Below, one piece after another: positions 1-8,054 of a stretch of DNA of 64,000 nucleotides; the first letter of the stretch is position 1, and every line of letters starts with the position of its first letter. The stretch is from the NCBI GenBank assembly GCA_036677685.1, contig JAVBWA010000049.1, forward strand, positions 1 through 64,000. The letters are read 5' to 3'. A program made the translations under genes and the position numbers. This DNA comes from JAQUBU01 sp036677685 (GTDB lineage: Bacteria > Bacillota > Syntrophomonadia > Syntrophomonadales > Syntrophomonadaceae). The notes under the pieces were generated by a model. That model ran no database searches. It was given only the letters and a program-made list of their open reading frames with translations, and was not told the origin of the DNA.

Positions 1-88
1 GAAGCCCGTTCAATCGACGTACCTCATGTACGCCTCAATCACGGGCTTCTTGAAAGCCTTGCTCTTCACTCTTTTTGCTCGGTCTGCT
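1..88 (+). repeat. family B inverted-repeat element, copy B1 (cut by window start)
   Basis: This is the right half of the element seen in full at 35746-35922. It contains an internal inverted repeat, GAAGCCCGT at 1-9 and ACGGGCTTC at about 42-50. It then shares the stretch ending in GCTCGGTCTG with the other two copies. The left terminal repeat lies outside the window. Confidence 0.8.
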
Positions 89-113
89 AATCGGAAGACT
101 TTATTGACACTCT

Positions 114-142
114 AAAGAGACTGCCAACCGGCAGTCTCTTTT
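114..142 (-). terminator. hairpin terminator after metQ, probably bidirectional
   Basis: A 12-bp perfect stem (114-125 with 130-141) closes a 4-base loop and is flanked by short T and A runs. It lies 18 bases past the metQ stop and probably ends the metNIQ transcript. Confidence 0.8.
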
Positions 143-159
143 AATCTTCGGGCTTTTAA

Positions 160-993
160 TTAGAATGCCAGTACTACGGCAGGATATTTTTCCTTTAAGA
201 AATTCGCGATTTCCGGTGACTGCAGAGCCTTGCCCAGCTTTGCGATGCTTTCTTTTTCTTTATCTTCCGGTCTAACTACTAAAATATTGGCAAAAGGCGA
301 ATCGCCCGGCTCTACATAAAGGGCCTTCATGGGATCAAGGCCGGCATCCAGAGCATAGTTGGTATTAATGCAACAAACATCAGCATCCTGGAGCAAGCGG
401 GGCAGGGTAGCAGCATCAGCCATGGAGATGTTCAGTTTCTTGGGATTTTCCACAATATCTCTTTCGGTGGCAGTTACACCGGCACCATCTTTAAGTTTGA
501 TCAGTCCTGCGCTTTGTAGAACCATCAATGCCCGGCCGCTGTTGGAGGGATCATTGGGGATTCCGATAGTTGCTCCATCAGCCAGCTTATCCAGTTTATC
601 TATTTTCTGGGAATAAATTCTCATGGGTTCGGTATGAATTTTAACCGTCCAGGTCAGGTCGGAGTTGGTTTGCTTGTTATAATCCTCAAGATAGGGAATG
701 TGCTGGAAGAAGTTGGCGTCAATCTGTTTGTCTTTGAGTGCCGGGTTAAGCTGGGAATACTCGGTAAAGCCCTTTACTTCCAGCTCTACGCCTTCCTTGG
801 CTAATTTATCCTTGACCATATTAAGCATAGCAGTGTGAGGTTCGCCGATGGCTCCCACTACCAGTTTTTCGGTCTTCTCAGTGGCGGGTCCGGGTGCGGT
901 TTCGGGTTGCTCGGCCTGCTTAGCACATCCGGCCAGCAATCCCAGAGAAAGTAACAAACAGCTAATAAGTATCAGCGAGATGGTTCTTTTCAT
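160..993 (-). CDS. metQ: methionine ABC transporter substrate-binding lipoprotein
   Basis: This NlpA/MetQ-family lipoprotein should capture methionine outside the membrane and hand it to the MetI permease. It has a type II signal peptide with lipobox LAGC around residues 20-23, so it is probably anchored at Cys23. The mature part matches the family, with the early VVGAIGEPH strand and the segment TIGIPNDPSNSGRAL. At 277 aa it has normal family length. The ATG at 993 follows a GGAGGTAATTA ribosome site. It is the last gene of metN-metI-metQ, five bases after metI, and is followed by a strong hairpin terminator. Methionine as substrate is inferred from the family and the operon; related NlpA proteins can bind other small ligands. 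Confidence 0.93.
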   Translation of the reverse strand: MKRTISLILISCLLLSLGLLAGCAKQAEQPETAPGPATEKTEKLVVGAIGEPHTAMLNMVKDKLAKEGVELEVKGFTEYSQLNPALKDKQIDANFFQHIPYLEDYNKQTNSDLTWTVKIHTEPMRIYSQKIDKLDKLADGATIGIPNDPSNSGRALMVLQSAGLIKLKDGAGVTATERDIVENPKKLNISMADAATLPRLLQDADVCCINTNYALDAGLDPMKALYVEPGDSPFANILVVRPEDKEKESIAKLGKALQSPEIANFLKEKYPAVVLAF

Positions 994-998
994 TGTAA

Positions 999-1715
999 TT
1001 ACCTCCTTTTATTAATAACTTTACTGGCCGCTTTGTCGCCCAGCACCTGAATTCCCTGAACGATTACGATAAGCACGACCACCGTAATCCACATAATCCC
1101 GGTTTGATAACGCATGTAACCGTGGTAATATGCCAGGGTGCCCAGTCCACCTCCTCCCAGTACTCCGGCCATGGCTGAATAACCAACCAAATTAATTGCG
1201 GTGATAGCCACTCCCAATATAATTGAAGGCAATGCTTCAGGTATCAGCACTTTGCGAATTATCTCCCAGTTGCTGGCCCCCATGGATAGAGCAGCTTCAA
1301 TCAATCCCCAGTCGATCTCCTTTAGGGAAGTTTCCACCAGGCGAGCTACAAAAGGGATAGCGGCCAGGGAGAGTGGGATGATGGAGGCTACGGTGCCGAT
1401 GGACGTTCCCACCACCCAGCGGGTAAAGGGGATAGCCAGGATCAGCAATATAATGAAGGGCAGCGAACGAGCAGCATTGATGATAGACCCCAGTATCTTG
1501 TTGAGTTGAGGATTCTCCAGGATCTGACCTTCATCACTGGTAACCAGGATAATAGCCAGCGGCATACCAATTAAGTAACTTGCCAGGGTTGACAGAAAAA
1601 CCATATATATGGTTTCCCAACTGGCAAAAAGAACCGCTCCGGGAATCCAGGCATTCTGCCCCAGGTAGGGGGTTAAAAAAGTATTGAGATCAATAATTCT
1701 GACTATTTCCGACAT
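999..1715 (-). CDS. metI: methionine ABC transporter permease
   Basis: This is an integral membrane permease of the MetI family with about five to six hydrophobic segments. The cytoplasmic coupling loop that contacts the ATPase contains EAALSMGASNWEIIRKV (roughly residues 140-160), the EAA motif of binding-protein-dependent permeases. At 238 aa it is slightly longer than usual at the N-terminus. The ATG start lies inside the end of metN, so the genes overlap by 26 bases and are probably translationally coupled. It acts with MetN and MetQ to import methionine. Confidence 0.93.
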   Translation of the reverse strand: MSEIVRIIDLNTFLTPYLGQNAWIPGAVLFASWETIYMVFLSTLASYLIGMPLAIILVTSDEGQILENPQLNKILGSIINAARSLPFIILLILAIPFTRWVVGTSIGTVASIIPLSLAAIPFVARLVETSLKEIDWGLIEAALSMGASNWEIIRKVLIPEALPSIILGVAITAINLVGYSAMAGVLGGGGLGTLAYYHGYMRYQTGIMWITVVVLIVIVQGIQVLGDKAASKVINKRR

Positions 1716-2739
1716 AATTTAAGACCTCGACTTCCAGGCCGTATTCCTGCAGGAAACGCATAGCTTCATTTATTATTGCAGGTGAGCCCATTAATTCCAG
1801 GGTAAGATTGCCAAACGGAGTATCTTTTACCCGGTCGATGTTACCATATAGAATGTTGGCCTTGATATCATATTTTTGCAGCATTGTAGATATAATCGGG
1901 TCACCCGCCGAATCCCCGATGAAAGAAACCCGGACTAATTTACTGGCTGCCCCTCCATGGTTTAGTGCTTCCCGATGCAGGATTTCTTCAGGAATATCCT
2001 TGTTAACGATAGAGTTGATGAAACTCCGGGAGGTAGGGGTTCCAGGGTTGGAGAAAATGTTCAGCACATCGCCTACTTCGACAATCGTACTGTTGTCAAT
2101 TACCGCCACCCGGTCACAGGATTCTTTTATAACATTCATGTCATGAGTTATCAGCACGATGGTAAGTCCCAACTGCCGGTTTATATCCTTGAGTAATCTA
2201 AGAATGGAGCGGGTGGTCTGGGGATCGAGAGCCGAGGTGGCTTCATCGGAGAGTAATACTTTGGGGTCGTTGGCCAGAGCGCGGGCAATACCCACCCGCT
2301 GTTTTTGCCCCCCACTCAGCTGTTCGGGATAGACCTGGGCTTTGTCAGATAAGCCTACCAGTTCTAACAACTGGCCTACCTTTTTTTGGCCTTCTTGATG
2401 CGGAACTTTGGCTATTTCCAAGGGAAAAAGGATATTGTCAAACACGTTGCGTGAGGAAAGCAAATTAAAATGCTGAAAAATCATACCGATTTTTTGGCGG
2501 ACTTGCCGGAGTTTGCGGGCATCCAGGGAACCGATATCCTCGCCATCAACCACAATTTTACCACGGCTCGGTTTTTCCAGCATATTGATACAACGAATCA
2601 GAGTGCTCTTGCCCGCCCCGCTTAAACCGATTATCCCAAAAATCTCGCCTTTTCTTATGGAGAGGTTTACATCTTTAAGAGCAACTACTTCCTGTTCCGA
2701 GCTTCCATATATCTTGGTTAAATTACTAATCTCAATCAA
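1690..2739 (-). CDS. metN: methionine ABC transporter ATP-binding protein with C-terminal NIL domain
   Basis: This ATPase drives the methionine importer. Walker A is GLSGAGKST (about residues 38-46), the signature motif is LSGGQKQR and Walker B is VLLSDEATSALD. The last 80 or so residues form the NIL domain typical of MetN, which senses intracellular methionine and inhibits the transporter. Its length of 349 aa fits the family. The start is a TTG at 2739 preceded by GGGGAGGATA at good spacing; no ATG fits. It is first in the operon, with a sigma-A promoter about 165 bases upstream. I see no S-box (SAM) riboswitch in the leader, although these are common before met transport genes in Firmicutes. 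Confidence 0.95.
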   Translation of the reverse strand: MIEISNLTKIYGSSEQEVVALKDVNLSIRKGEIFGIIGLSGAGKSTLIRCINMLEKPSRGKIVVDGEDIGSLDARKLRQVRQKIGMIFQHFNLLSSRNVFDNILFPLEIAKVPHQEGQKKVGQLLELVGLSDKAQVYPEQLSGGQKQRVGIARALANDPKVLLSDEATSALDPQTTRSILRLLKDINRQLGLTIVLITHDMNVIKESCDRVAVIDNSTIVEVGDVLNIFSNPGTPTSRSFINSIVNKDIPEEILHREALNHGGAASKLVRVSFIGDSAGDPIISTMLQKYDIKANILYGNIDRVKDTPFGNLTLELMGSPAIINEAMRFLQEYGLEVEVLNYVGNSQNY

Positions 2740-2757
2740 AAAAATATCCTCCCCAAA

Positions 2758-2837
2758 TATAACAAGGTGAAAAGAAGTCCCCCGCCTCGTTGCAGCCGTG
2801 TGTTGAAACTGCTCCGCAGTTTCTTCAGATGCCCAAA
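2758..2837 (+). repeat. family A palindromic repeat, copy A1 (short form)
   Basis: This is a core-deleted copy. The head AACAAGGTGAAAAG joins almost directly to CCGCCTCGTTGCAG, followed by the GAAACTGC/GCAGTTTC hairpin. The end is worn (GATGCCCAAA instead of GATGCTTAAA). It lies antisense within the 5' leader of metNIQ, between promoter and start codon. Confidence 0.85.
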
Positions 2838-2903
2838 AACCCCTTTACCCGGTACAAGGAGTAATATCCTTATTCTTATCTGCCAGATTTTTGATACGTT
2901 TTT

Positions 2904-2932
2904 ATATTATCACTCACCCTCTGAGGGGTCAA
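2904..2932 (-). promoter_or_regulatory. sigma-A promoter of metNIQ
   Basis: On the minus strand the -35 box is TTGACC (2927-2932) and the -10 box is TAATAT (2904-2909), with an exact 17-base spacer. The spacer begins with the near-palindrome CCCTCAGAGGG, which could be a regulator site. Transcription would start near 2897, leaving a leader of about 160 nt. Confidence 0.75.
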
Positions 2933-2995
2933 TATGACATAATTTGCACAAGACAGAAGAAGATAGGGAACTTTTCGACAGCGTTCCTCTATAAA

Positions 2996-3184
2996 TTATA
3001 AGGAGGCGAAAAGATATCCCTGCTTCTTTAACGGATGGTTTCTATTAACAGAACAAGCGGTGGATACCGATTCCCCGCCTCGTTGCAGCGTTGTGTTGCC
3101 CCCTACGGGGACCACTTATATTGATTCCCTTCGGGAATGATTAAATTGTGTTGAAACTGCTCGCAGTTTCTTCCGATGTTTAAA
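2996..3184 (+). repeat. family A palindromic repeat, copy A2 (long form)
   Basis: This is a full-length copy with all modules: head TTATAAGGAGGCGAAAAG, core, CCCCGCCTCGTTGCAG, the optional double hairpin (CCCC-TAC-GGGG and ATTCCC-TTC-GGGAAT), then the GAAACTGC hairpin and GATGTTTAAA end. It lies in the 529-base gap between metN and the gene at 3269. Apart from A1, A2 and the metNIQ promoter I see nothing else in that gap. Confidence 0.9.
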
Positions 3185-3268
3185 AACAAAGGAATTTGCA
3201 AGCAAAATAGAGAATCGTTAACTAAAATACTAATATAAAGGGTGCGGATTTGATAAGGAGGTTCTTGT

Positions 3269-4234
3269 ATGTCTAAATCCACCGGAGTCAGAATAGTTGT
3301 GAAACTGCTTATGATACTAATTACCATAAGCATATACTTCTACTTTCAACACCCGATTATTTATCGCTCTACCAACCTCAGAGCGGTTGTCGCTGTTAAT
3401 GATATGAAATTAGTCATCGAAGATGTTAGCATCTCAAACCTGGATGAGGATAAAATGCATACCCAGATCTTTGAGGGTGAATGGCCCTGGATTTACCGCC
3501 ATATCATGGAACCAAATCTCCCTGCGGAGCTGCAGCTTAATCTGCTTAAGATAGCTTCATTCTATACCCGGCGGCCTCTTAGCAATGAGAATGCTAATCT
3601 TAAACTTACAGGTACATTGATTTACCCGGCAGGGATTAGAAATTCCCCCAAAAATGATGGACATGAATTAATGGATCGTTTTGATATTTCCCTTAACCCG
3701 GGATATTGCAACGGCACTGGCAGTCAGTTTATGTCCGGAGACAACTATTGCCGGTGGCAAAGCCATGGCACATTCAATCTAAAGGATCTGGATAAAGAAC
3801 TTTCCCTGGCCATTACTGATAAAGCAAGCAATAAAGTCAGCTATATTTACTTTACTCCTCGCTGGGAAAAAGAACGGATTATGCAAGGACAGGAGTTTAA
3901 ATGGGCCATAGGTCCAGCTCAGCCGGTAGAGAATTATATTAACCGAATAAACTATAACAAAACCCAGGAAGCTTTGGAATGTATAACTCCTGAAGCGAGA
4001 AACGGTTTTCAAATTCCCCGTCTGGATAAAAATTTTAAGGATGCTGATATAAGATACACGGTGGATTGGGAAGATTTTTTGTTAGGTTATGGCGGGGCTT
4101 ATAGGATAACAGCCGAGGCCGGAAAATATCAAAATGAAGATCAGACCGATTTCGTGCCCACTACAGATAATAAGCTTATTTTCTATACTGTTAAAAATTC
4201 GGATGGCAAGTTCTATTTAGTCCTGGCTCATTGA
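3269..4234 (+). CDS. membrane-anchored protein of unknown function
   Basis: I do not recognise this 321-aa protein. Residues 8-30 form one hydrophobic segment, read as an uncleaved anchor or signal peptide, with the remainder predicted outside the membrane. The exported part is polar and rich in aromatic residues (for example EGEWPWIYRHIMEPN and YFTPRWEKERIMQ) and has no motif I can name. The ATG follows a clear AAGGAGG site at good spacing, so it should be translated. It stands alone between repeat copies A2 and A3. Confidence 0.75.
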   Translation: MSKSTGVRIVVKLLMILITISIYFYFQHPIIYRSTNLRAVVAVNDMKLVIEDVSISNLDEDKMHTQIFEGEWPWIYRHIMEPNLPAELQLNLLKIASFYTRRPLSNENANLKLTGTLIYPAGIRNSPKNDGHELMDRFDISLNPGYCNGTGSQFMSGDNYCRWQSHGTFNLKDLDKELSLAITDKASNKVSYIYFTPRWEKERIMQGQEFKWAIGPAQPVENYINRINYNKTQEALECITPEARNGFQIPRLDKNFKDADIRYTVDWEDFLLGYGGAYRITAEAGKYQNEDQTDFVPTTDNKLIFYTVKNSDGKFYLVLAH

Positions 4235-4243
4235 AGCTTGGGG

Positions 4244-4325
4244 TCGAGGCGCCAAGATGTCACTGCTTCTTTAAGTGGGCGGCTTCCTTTTAACAAAACA
4301 GGCGGCAGTTGCTTCCGAGGCTATA
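4244..4325 (+). repeat. family A palindromic repeat, copy A3 (degenerate)
   Basis: The head GTCGAGGCGCCAAGATGTC, core and AACAAAACAGGCGGCAG are recognisable. The central stem partner and the GAAACTGC hairpin are missing and the end is worn. It fills the gap between two convergent genes and reaches the stop codon of the DUF1232 gene at 4321. Confidence 0.65.
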
Positions 4326-4698
4326 AAAGCCCGGTGGCTTTAACGATAAAGTATGCGATAAGCATCCATATGCCCGCAACGATAATCCCGCCTGATAATT
4401 TGTTTATTTTTATATTGTTCGACATGTTCTGCTTGGCCTGGCATTCCGCAATTATATCCGCCGGGATAAGCTTTACGGCTAGAGCAATCCCCGCCGGTAT
4501 GAGTATCAAATCATCGAGATAGCCCAGCACCGGTACAAAATCCGGAATCAAGTCGATCGGGCTTACGGCATAGGAAAATACCAGAGCGATCATTGCTTTG
4601 GCGTACCAGGGAGTGCGTCTATCCTTAAAGGCCCAATACAATACATGCAACTGGGATTTCATTTGTTTAGCTTTAGCTTTTATTAATTGAAGGTTCAT
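4321..4698 (-). CDS. DUF1232 (YkvA-family) small membrane protein
   Basis: The 125-aa protein carries the DUF1232 signature: an RTPWYAK segment, then YAVSPIDLIPDFVPVLGYLDD (about residues 46-66), followed by a hydrophobic stretch and a C-terminal transmembrane helix. The biochemical role of the family is unknown. The ATG at 4698 has a TGGAG site upstream. It runs towards the gene at 3269, with a degenerate repeat between the two. Confidence 0.85.
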   Translation of the reverse strand: MNLQLIKAKAKQMKSQLHVLYWAFKDRRTPWYAKAMIALVFSYAVSPIDLIPDFVPVLGYLDDLILIPAGIALAVKLIPADIIAECQAKQNMSNNIKINKLSGGIIVAGIWMLIAYFIVKATGLL

Positions 4699-4737
4699 TT
4701 GCAGTTTTCTCCATGACGACTCAGCATAATTTATTTA

Positions 4738-4929
4738 CTATTCCAAAGTAAATAATTCCTCAACCGTGGTATTTAGCAACCTCGCCAAGTTAATGGCCAA
4801 CTCCAAAGTGGGATTGTACTTTTCATTTTCAATAGCATTAATTGTCTGCCTTGTCACTCCAAGGGTATTTGCCAGATCCTCCTGCCGGAAACCTAATTTT
4901 TTCCGTAATTCCTTAATCCTATTTCTCAT
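4738..4929 (-). CDS. XRE-family helix-turn-helix repressor, 63 aa
   Basis: This is a minimal Cro/C1-type DNA-binding protein. The helix-turn-helix spans about residues 13-35 (FRQEDLANTLGVTRQTINAIE) and nearly the whole protein is the HTH domain. It overlaps the upstream 2-TM gene by 11 bases, so the two are co-transcribed. The palindromes over the pair's promoter (5166-5237) fit autorepression, though that regulation is inferred. Confidence 0.9.
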   Translation of the reverse strand: MRNRIKELRKKLGFRQEDLANTLGVTRQTINAIENEKYNPTLELAINLARLLNTTVEELFTLE

Positions 4930-5149
4930 TTTTCCCTACCGTTTTCCTGGTAATAATGAACTGGCAGGCAAAATAAACACTGACTTGTAATGCCAAAAGT
5001 ATAAAGGGTAGGGAAGGCAGATTTTTAGTAAGCAAAAATTCATAACTTACCCATACTAGCAAATACGTTAATCCAAATACCCATGCAATTCTAATGCACC
5101 TTAAGTTTATGCTCATTTCCATTTCGTCCATTTTTCGAATTGTTTTCAT
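4919..5149 (-). CDS. small two-helix membrane protein paired with the XRE regulator
   Basis: The 76-aa protein has a charged N-terminus (MDEMEMSINLRCIR), then two hydrophobic segments at about residues 24-44 and 48-66, and a basic tail. Small membrane proteins next to tiny XRE regulators are common in Firmicutes, and their function is mostly unknown. The ATG follows a perfect GGAGGTG site. It is first in a two-gene operon under a promoter embedded in inverted repeats. Confidence 0.8.
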   Translation of the reverse strand: MKTIRKMDEMEMSINLRCIRIAWVFGLTYLLVWVSYEFLLTKNLPSLPFILLALQVSVYFACQFIITRKTVGKNEK

Positions 5150-5165
5150 TTAATGACACCTCCAT

Positions 5166-5237
5166 AATAAATGTAAAAATCTTTTTACATTTATTATTAT
5201 AAGCGGAAGTTGCAAAATGTAAATAGTTTTTTACATT
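5166..5237 (-). promoter_or_regulatory. autoregulated promoter with two palindromic operators
   Basis: Operator 1 (5166-5195) is a perfect palindrome of two 14-base arms (AATAAATGTAAAAA and its complement) around TC. Operator 2 (5216-5237) carries AATGTAAA and TTTACATT around six bases. On the minus strand a TATAAT box (5196-5201) lies between them, with a TTTACA -35 box (5218-5223) inside operator 2 at 16-base spacing. Both operators share AATGTAAA half-sites, so one regulator, most likely the XRE protein, should bind both and block RNA polymerase. Confidence 0.8.
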
Positions 5238-5345
5238 ATTGATTTAGTGCTGAAATATTTCTGCAAATGATAGGTCTGGGGTATAAAGTACAGCAGAGAT
5301 AACTATTGTAGTTAAACCAATAACCGGAAACAAGTATCTTCCAGT

Positions 5346-5813
5346 TTATTTGCAATTATTTATGGTTGATTCAACGAAATCCAAAGGCATGGAGGTTATT
5401 TGGCTTATTTCATTTGTACTGAAGCCCTGCTTGTAGAGCCGAATTACCACAGATTCCAGAGATTCTCCTATTTCAATTATGTGCCTGTCCAAATCGTAAA
5501 ACCGCATTACTCTTTGACCCCAGGGCTGTTCTGCTATTTTATGGATAAACTCAATGTTTTCTTCTTCTAGCTTTGCATTTATATCTTCCAGAGCATCGGT
5601 TTCAAAATATAATTCAAAGCTGTTTGATTGTTTTTTGATATCATGGCCTGGAATCAACTTTTTAAAGTGGCTTTCCAAATGAATGGCAAAACCACCTTCG
5701 AATTGAATGTTCTCATCAAAATCAAACTTAACCGTTTGTCCCAGCACATTCTCATAGAATTTTCGAGATCTCTGAACATCCTTCACGACAATTAAAGGGC
5801 AAACAAATTTCAT
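5346..5813 (-). CDS. VOC-superfamily (glyoxalase/bleomycin resistance-like) protein
   Basis: This 155-aa protein has the paired beta-alpha-beta-beta-beta fold of vicinal-oxygen-chelate proteins. It starts with KFVCPLIVVKDVQRSRKFYENVLG and has the late segment GQRVMRFYDLDRHIIEIGE, whose Glu and His are candidate metal ligands. The family ranges from glyoxalases to antibiotic-binding proteins, so the substrate cannot be told. The last 35 residues (SVVIRLYKQGFSTNEIS) extend past the usual end and resemble a helix-turn-helix. The ATG has an AGGAGGG site. Confidence 0.85.
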   Translation of the reverse strand: MKFVCPLIVVKDVQRSRKFYENVLGQTVKFDFDENIQFEGGFAIHLESHFKKLIPGHDIKKQSNSFELYFETDALEDINAKLEEENIEFIHKIAEQPWGQRVMRFYDLDRHIIEIGESLESVVIRLYKQGFSTNEISQITSMPLDFVESTINNCK

Positions 5814-5954
5814 AAAATAACCCTCCTATTGACACATTATTAAAGCAATCCTAATGTTCAAGGAAAATACTGTAAACATTATTTCTGTTTTTCCCCGTAC
5901 AGATTTGCGATAACTGCTCATTTTTCGAATTGTCGCGTATAATTTATAGGTTAT

Positions 5955-5983
5955 TTATCAAATATAAGCAATTGCCTTATAAT
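5955..5983 (+). promoter_or_regulatory. probable promoter of the ecsA-ecsB operon
   Basis: A perfect TATAAT (5978-5983) lies 17 bases after TTATCA (5955-5960). The start of ecsA is about 55 bases after the predicted transcription start. A second TATAAT occurs slightly upstream with a poorer -35 box. Confidence 0.5.
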
Positions 5984-6042
5984 AGAGTTCGAGCTATTTA
6001 AACGAATGGCGTAATATCGACTATTTCAAAGGAGCAGGTTTA

Positions 6043-6786
6043 ATGAGCGAAAACGGCGGCCTGGTAAACCAAACACGATTGGCGGTGGAGAGTTTAGAGG
6101 CGGGTTATGGAAAGGGTAAACCGGCCGTTTGCAATCTTTCCCTGCAAATAAGGCCGGGTGAGATTCTGGGCTTGATTGGTCCGAATGGAGCCGGGAAATC
6201 AACCAGCATTAAAGCCATATTGGGTTTGATCGAAAAATCTAAAGGTCAGGTTAAGCTGCCACCAAGCCAGATCGGTGGATATGCATATATACCGGAACTT
6301 CCTGCCTTATATGAAGAACTCACATTGTGGGAACACATGGAGTTGGTCGCCATGGCTCATGGCATGGATGAAAAAATGTTTATTCGGGAAGCGGAAGTTT
6401 TACTGCGTAAGTTCAAGATGGAAGATCACCGTTATGCTTTCCCGGGTGGCTTCTCCAAAGGCATGCGGCAAAAGGTTATGGTTTTGTGTGCCTGCCTGGT
6501 TAAGCCTGCACTTTACCTGGTGGACGAACCTTTCAACGGGCTTGATCCATTTGCGGTCAAAGAACTGTTGGACTTTTTTATAGCCGAGAAAACGCGGGGA
6601 GCAGGTATTCTGCTTAGTACCCATGTTTTGGATATTGCGGAACGCATCTGTGACCGTTTTATTTTAATAAACCATGGTCAAAAGGTTGCTGAGGGGAGCC
6701 TGCCGGAATTGCGCGAACAACAGGCTGAGTCAGGTGCACCGGCTTCAGGTCTCTTTGATATTTTCTACAGCCTGATGAGGGGGTGA
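6043..6786 (+). CDS. EcsA-like ABC transporter ATP-binding protein
   Basis: This 247-aa ATPase has Walker A GPNGAGKST (about residues 46-54), a degenerate signature GGFSKGMRQK and Walker B LYLVDEPFNGLD. Sequence style and its EcsB-like partner place it with EcsA, part of an exporter linked in Bacillus to protein secretion and regulated proteolysis. The true substrate is unknown. The ATG has an AAAGGAG site. The stop overlaps the GTG start of the permease gene (GTGA junction), so the two are translationally coupled. Confidence 0.88.
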   Translation: MSENGGLVNQTRLAVESLEAGYGKGKPAVCNLSLQIRPGEILGLIGPNGAGKSTSIKAILGLIEKSKGQVKLPPSQIGGYAYIPELPALYEELTLWEHMELVAMAHGMDEKMFIREAEVLLRKFKMEDHRYAFPGGFSKGMRQKVMVLCACLVKPALYLVDEPFNGLDPFAVKELLDFFIAEKTRGAGILLSTHVLDIAERICDRFILINHGQKVAEGSLPELREQQAESGAPASGLFDIFYSLMRG

Positions 6787-8054
6787 ACCCGATTATGCTG
6801 CCGATAAGAAAGCTGTTTCAGCGGCGTTTGGGCTATCGCTTGCATATACTTGCGGAACTAATAAAAATAAATTTTGACTGGTGGGAAGCACTTTATATAT
6901 TAGTGCCGGGATTAGCTTTTACGGGATCTGCTTACCTGGATTTGCTAAGTGCTCTGCCGGACTGGTTTTTACCTGACTACCTGCTCATCTGCACGGCGAT
7001 AATAATCTTAATGGTTGTGCGCGGCATTCCCCGGACTTACCTGGTCAGGGCTGATCTGGTACATATTTTTCATAACACCAGGGATTTTAACCGTCTCTGG
7101 AGCTATGGACAGGTAATCAGTATTATGCTTAAAACTCTTCCGTTCACTTTACTTTTATTTTTGGTTTTTCCTTTTTATCATCATATTCAGGGTGTCAGTC
7201 CGGCGGAATGGCTGCTGCTGAGCTGCTGGGCGGTCTTCATTAAATTGGCTGTACTGGTCTTAAATGGACGCTTGTATTTTACCCTGTCCAAATGGGGTTT
7301 CCGTTTGGCCCAGGGGTTAAGCATTATGGCCTTGTGGGCAGTTTGGACACGTTTGCTGCCCACATTTTTGGAGTCAAACGGCACAAGTCTCATCGGTCTG
7401 CTGGTCAGCATCGGGTTTTGTTTCTTAGTTGTAATAATCCTGATGTGCTTATTGCCGGATGCTGGTTGGGAACGGGTGATAAGCCGTGAAGAGTCATGCG
7501 ATATGGCTATTATGCGAAAGTTTTTGGGTTTTGCCGCCCAGGCTGAACAGAAAGCGAGTAAAAGCGGGCAGGCCCGATTTTGGCGGGGACGTCTGGGGAT
7601 AGGCTTTAAAAAGGAAAGGGTATTTAGCTATTTCTTCATAAAGTATTTCTTACGCAACAGCAGTCTATGGAAACTCTATGGGCAGATCTATTTAATAACC
7701 TTGCTGTTAATATTAACAGTACCTCCGATGGGTGTGAAAATGCTGCTGGTGGGAGGCGCCCTGGCCGTAACTGCGCTTTTAACCGAAACGGTTTGGAAGG
7801 AGCATACCGGAGACCTTTATTTGCGCATGCTGCCTATGCAATGGACAGATTTATCCCATGGCATCAAATTGGTTTTTGCTCTGTTGCTGCTGCCATATGG
7901 CATGCTAATCTGGCTTGCGGCCCTGGGCGGTGTGAATAGCTGGCTGGAAAGCCTGATCGGAGCAGTTGCAGTATCGCTGGTCGCCTGGTATCTGGCAGGA
8001 TATTTTAGCTCCAAGGTAGCAGTCTGGTTTAATTATGAACGGGTTGAAGCTTAA
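6783..8054 (+). CDS. EcsB-like ABC transporter permease
   Basis: This 423-aa membrane protein has about ten hydrophobic segments arranged as in EcsB. The segment RGIPRTYLVRADLVHIF (about residues 79-95) is at the place where EcsB proteins carry their first cytoplasmic loop. A long basic loop in the middle (about 240-290) would face the ATPase. The GTG start overlaps the ecsA stop. The last 150 bases are antisense to the tail of the convergent cysteine-desulfurase-like gene. Confidence 0.85.
   Translation: MNPIMLPIRKLFQRRLGYRLHILAELIKINFDWWEALYILVPGLAFTGSAYLDLLSALPDWFLPDYLLICTAIIILMVVRGIPRTYLVRADLVHIFHNTRDFNRLWSYGQVISIMLKTLPFTLLLFLVFPFYHHIQGVSPAEWLLLSCWAVFIKLAVLVLNGRLYFTLSKWGFRLAQGLSIMALWAVWTRLLPTFLESNGTSLIGLLVSIGFCFLVVIILMCLLPDAGWERVISREESCDMAIMRKFLGFAAQAEQKASKSGQARFWRGRLGIGFKKERVFSYFFIKYFLRNSSLWKLYGQIYLITLLLILTVPPMGVKMLLVGGALAVTALLTETVWKEHTGDLYLRMLPMQWTDLSHGIKLVFALLLLPYGMLIWLAALGGVNSWLESLIGAVAVSLVAWYLAGYFSSKVAVWFNYERVEA

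Noticed and set aside
2740..2900. SAM riboswitch before metN
   Set aside because: The leader does not show the expected conserved S-box segments; an Infernal search could overturn this.
3103..3333. Minus-strand open frame over repeat A2
   Set aside because: It is made of the reverse translation of the repeat and has no ribosome site. Similar short frames with RRNCGAVSTH-like translations occur over most copies.
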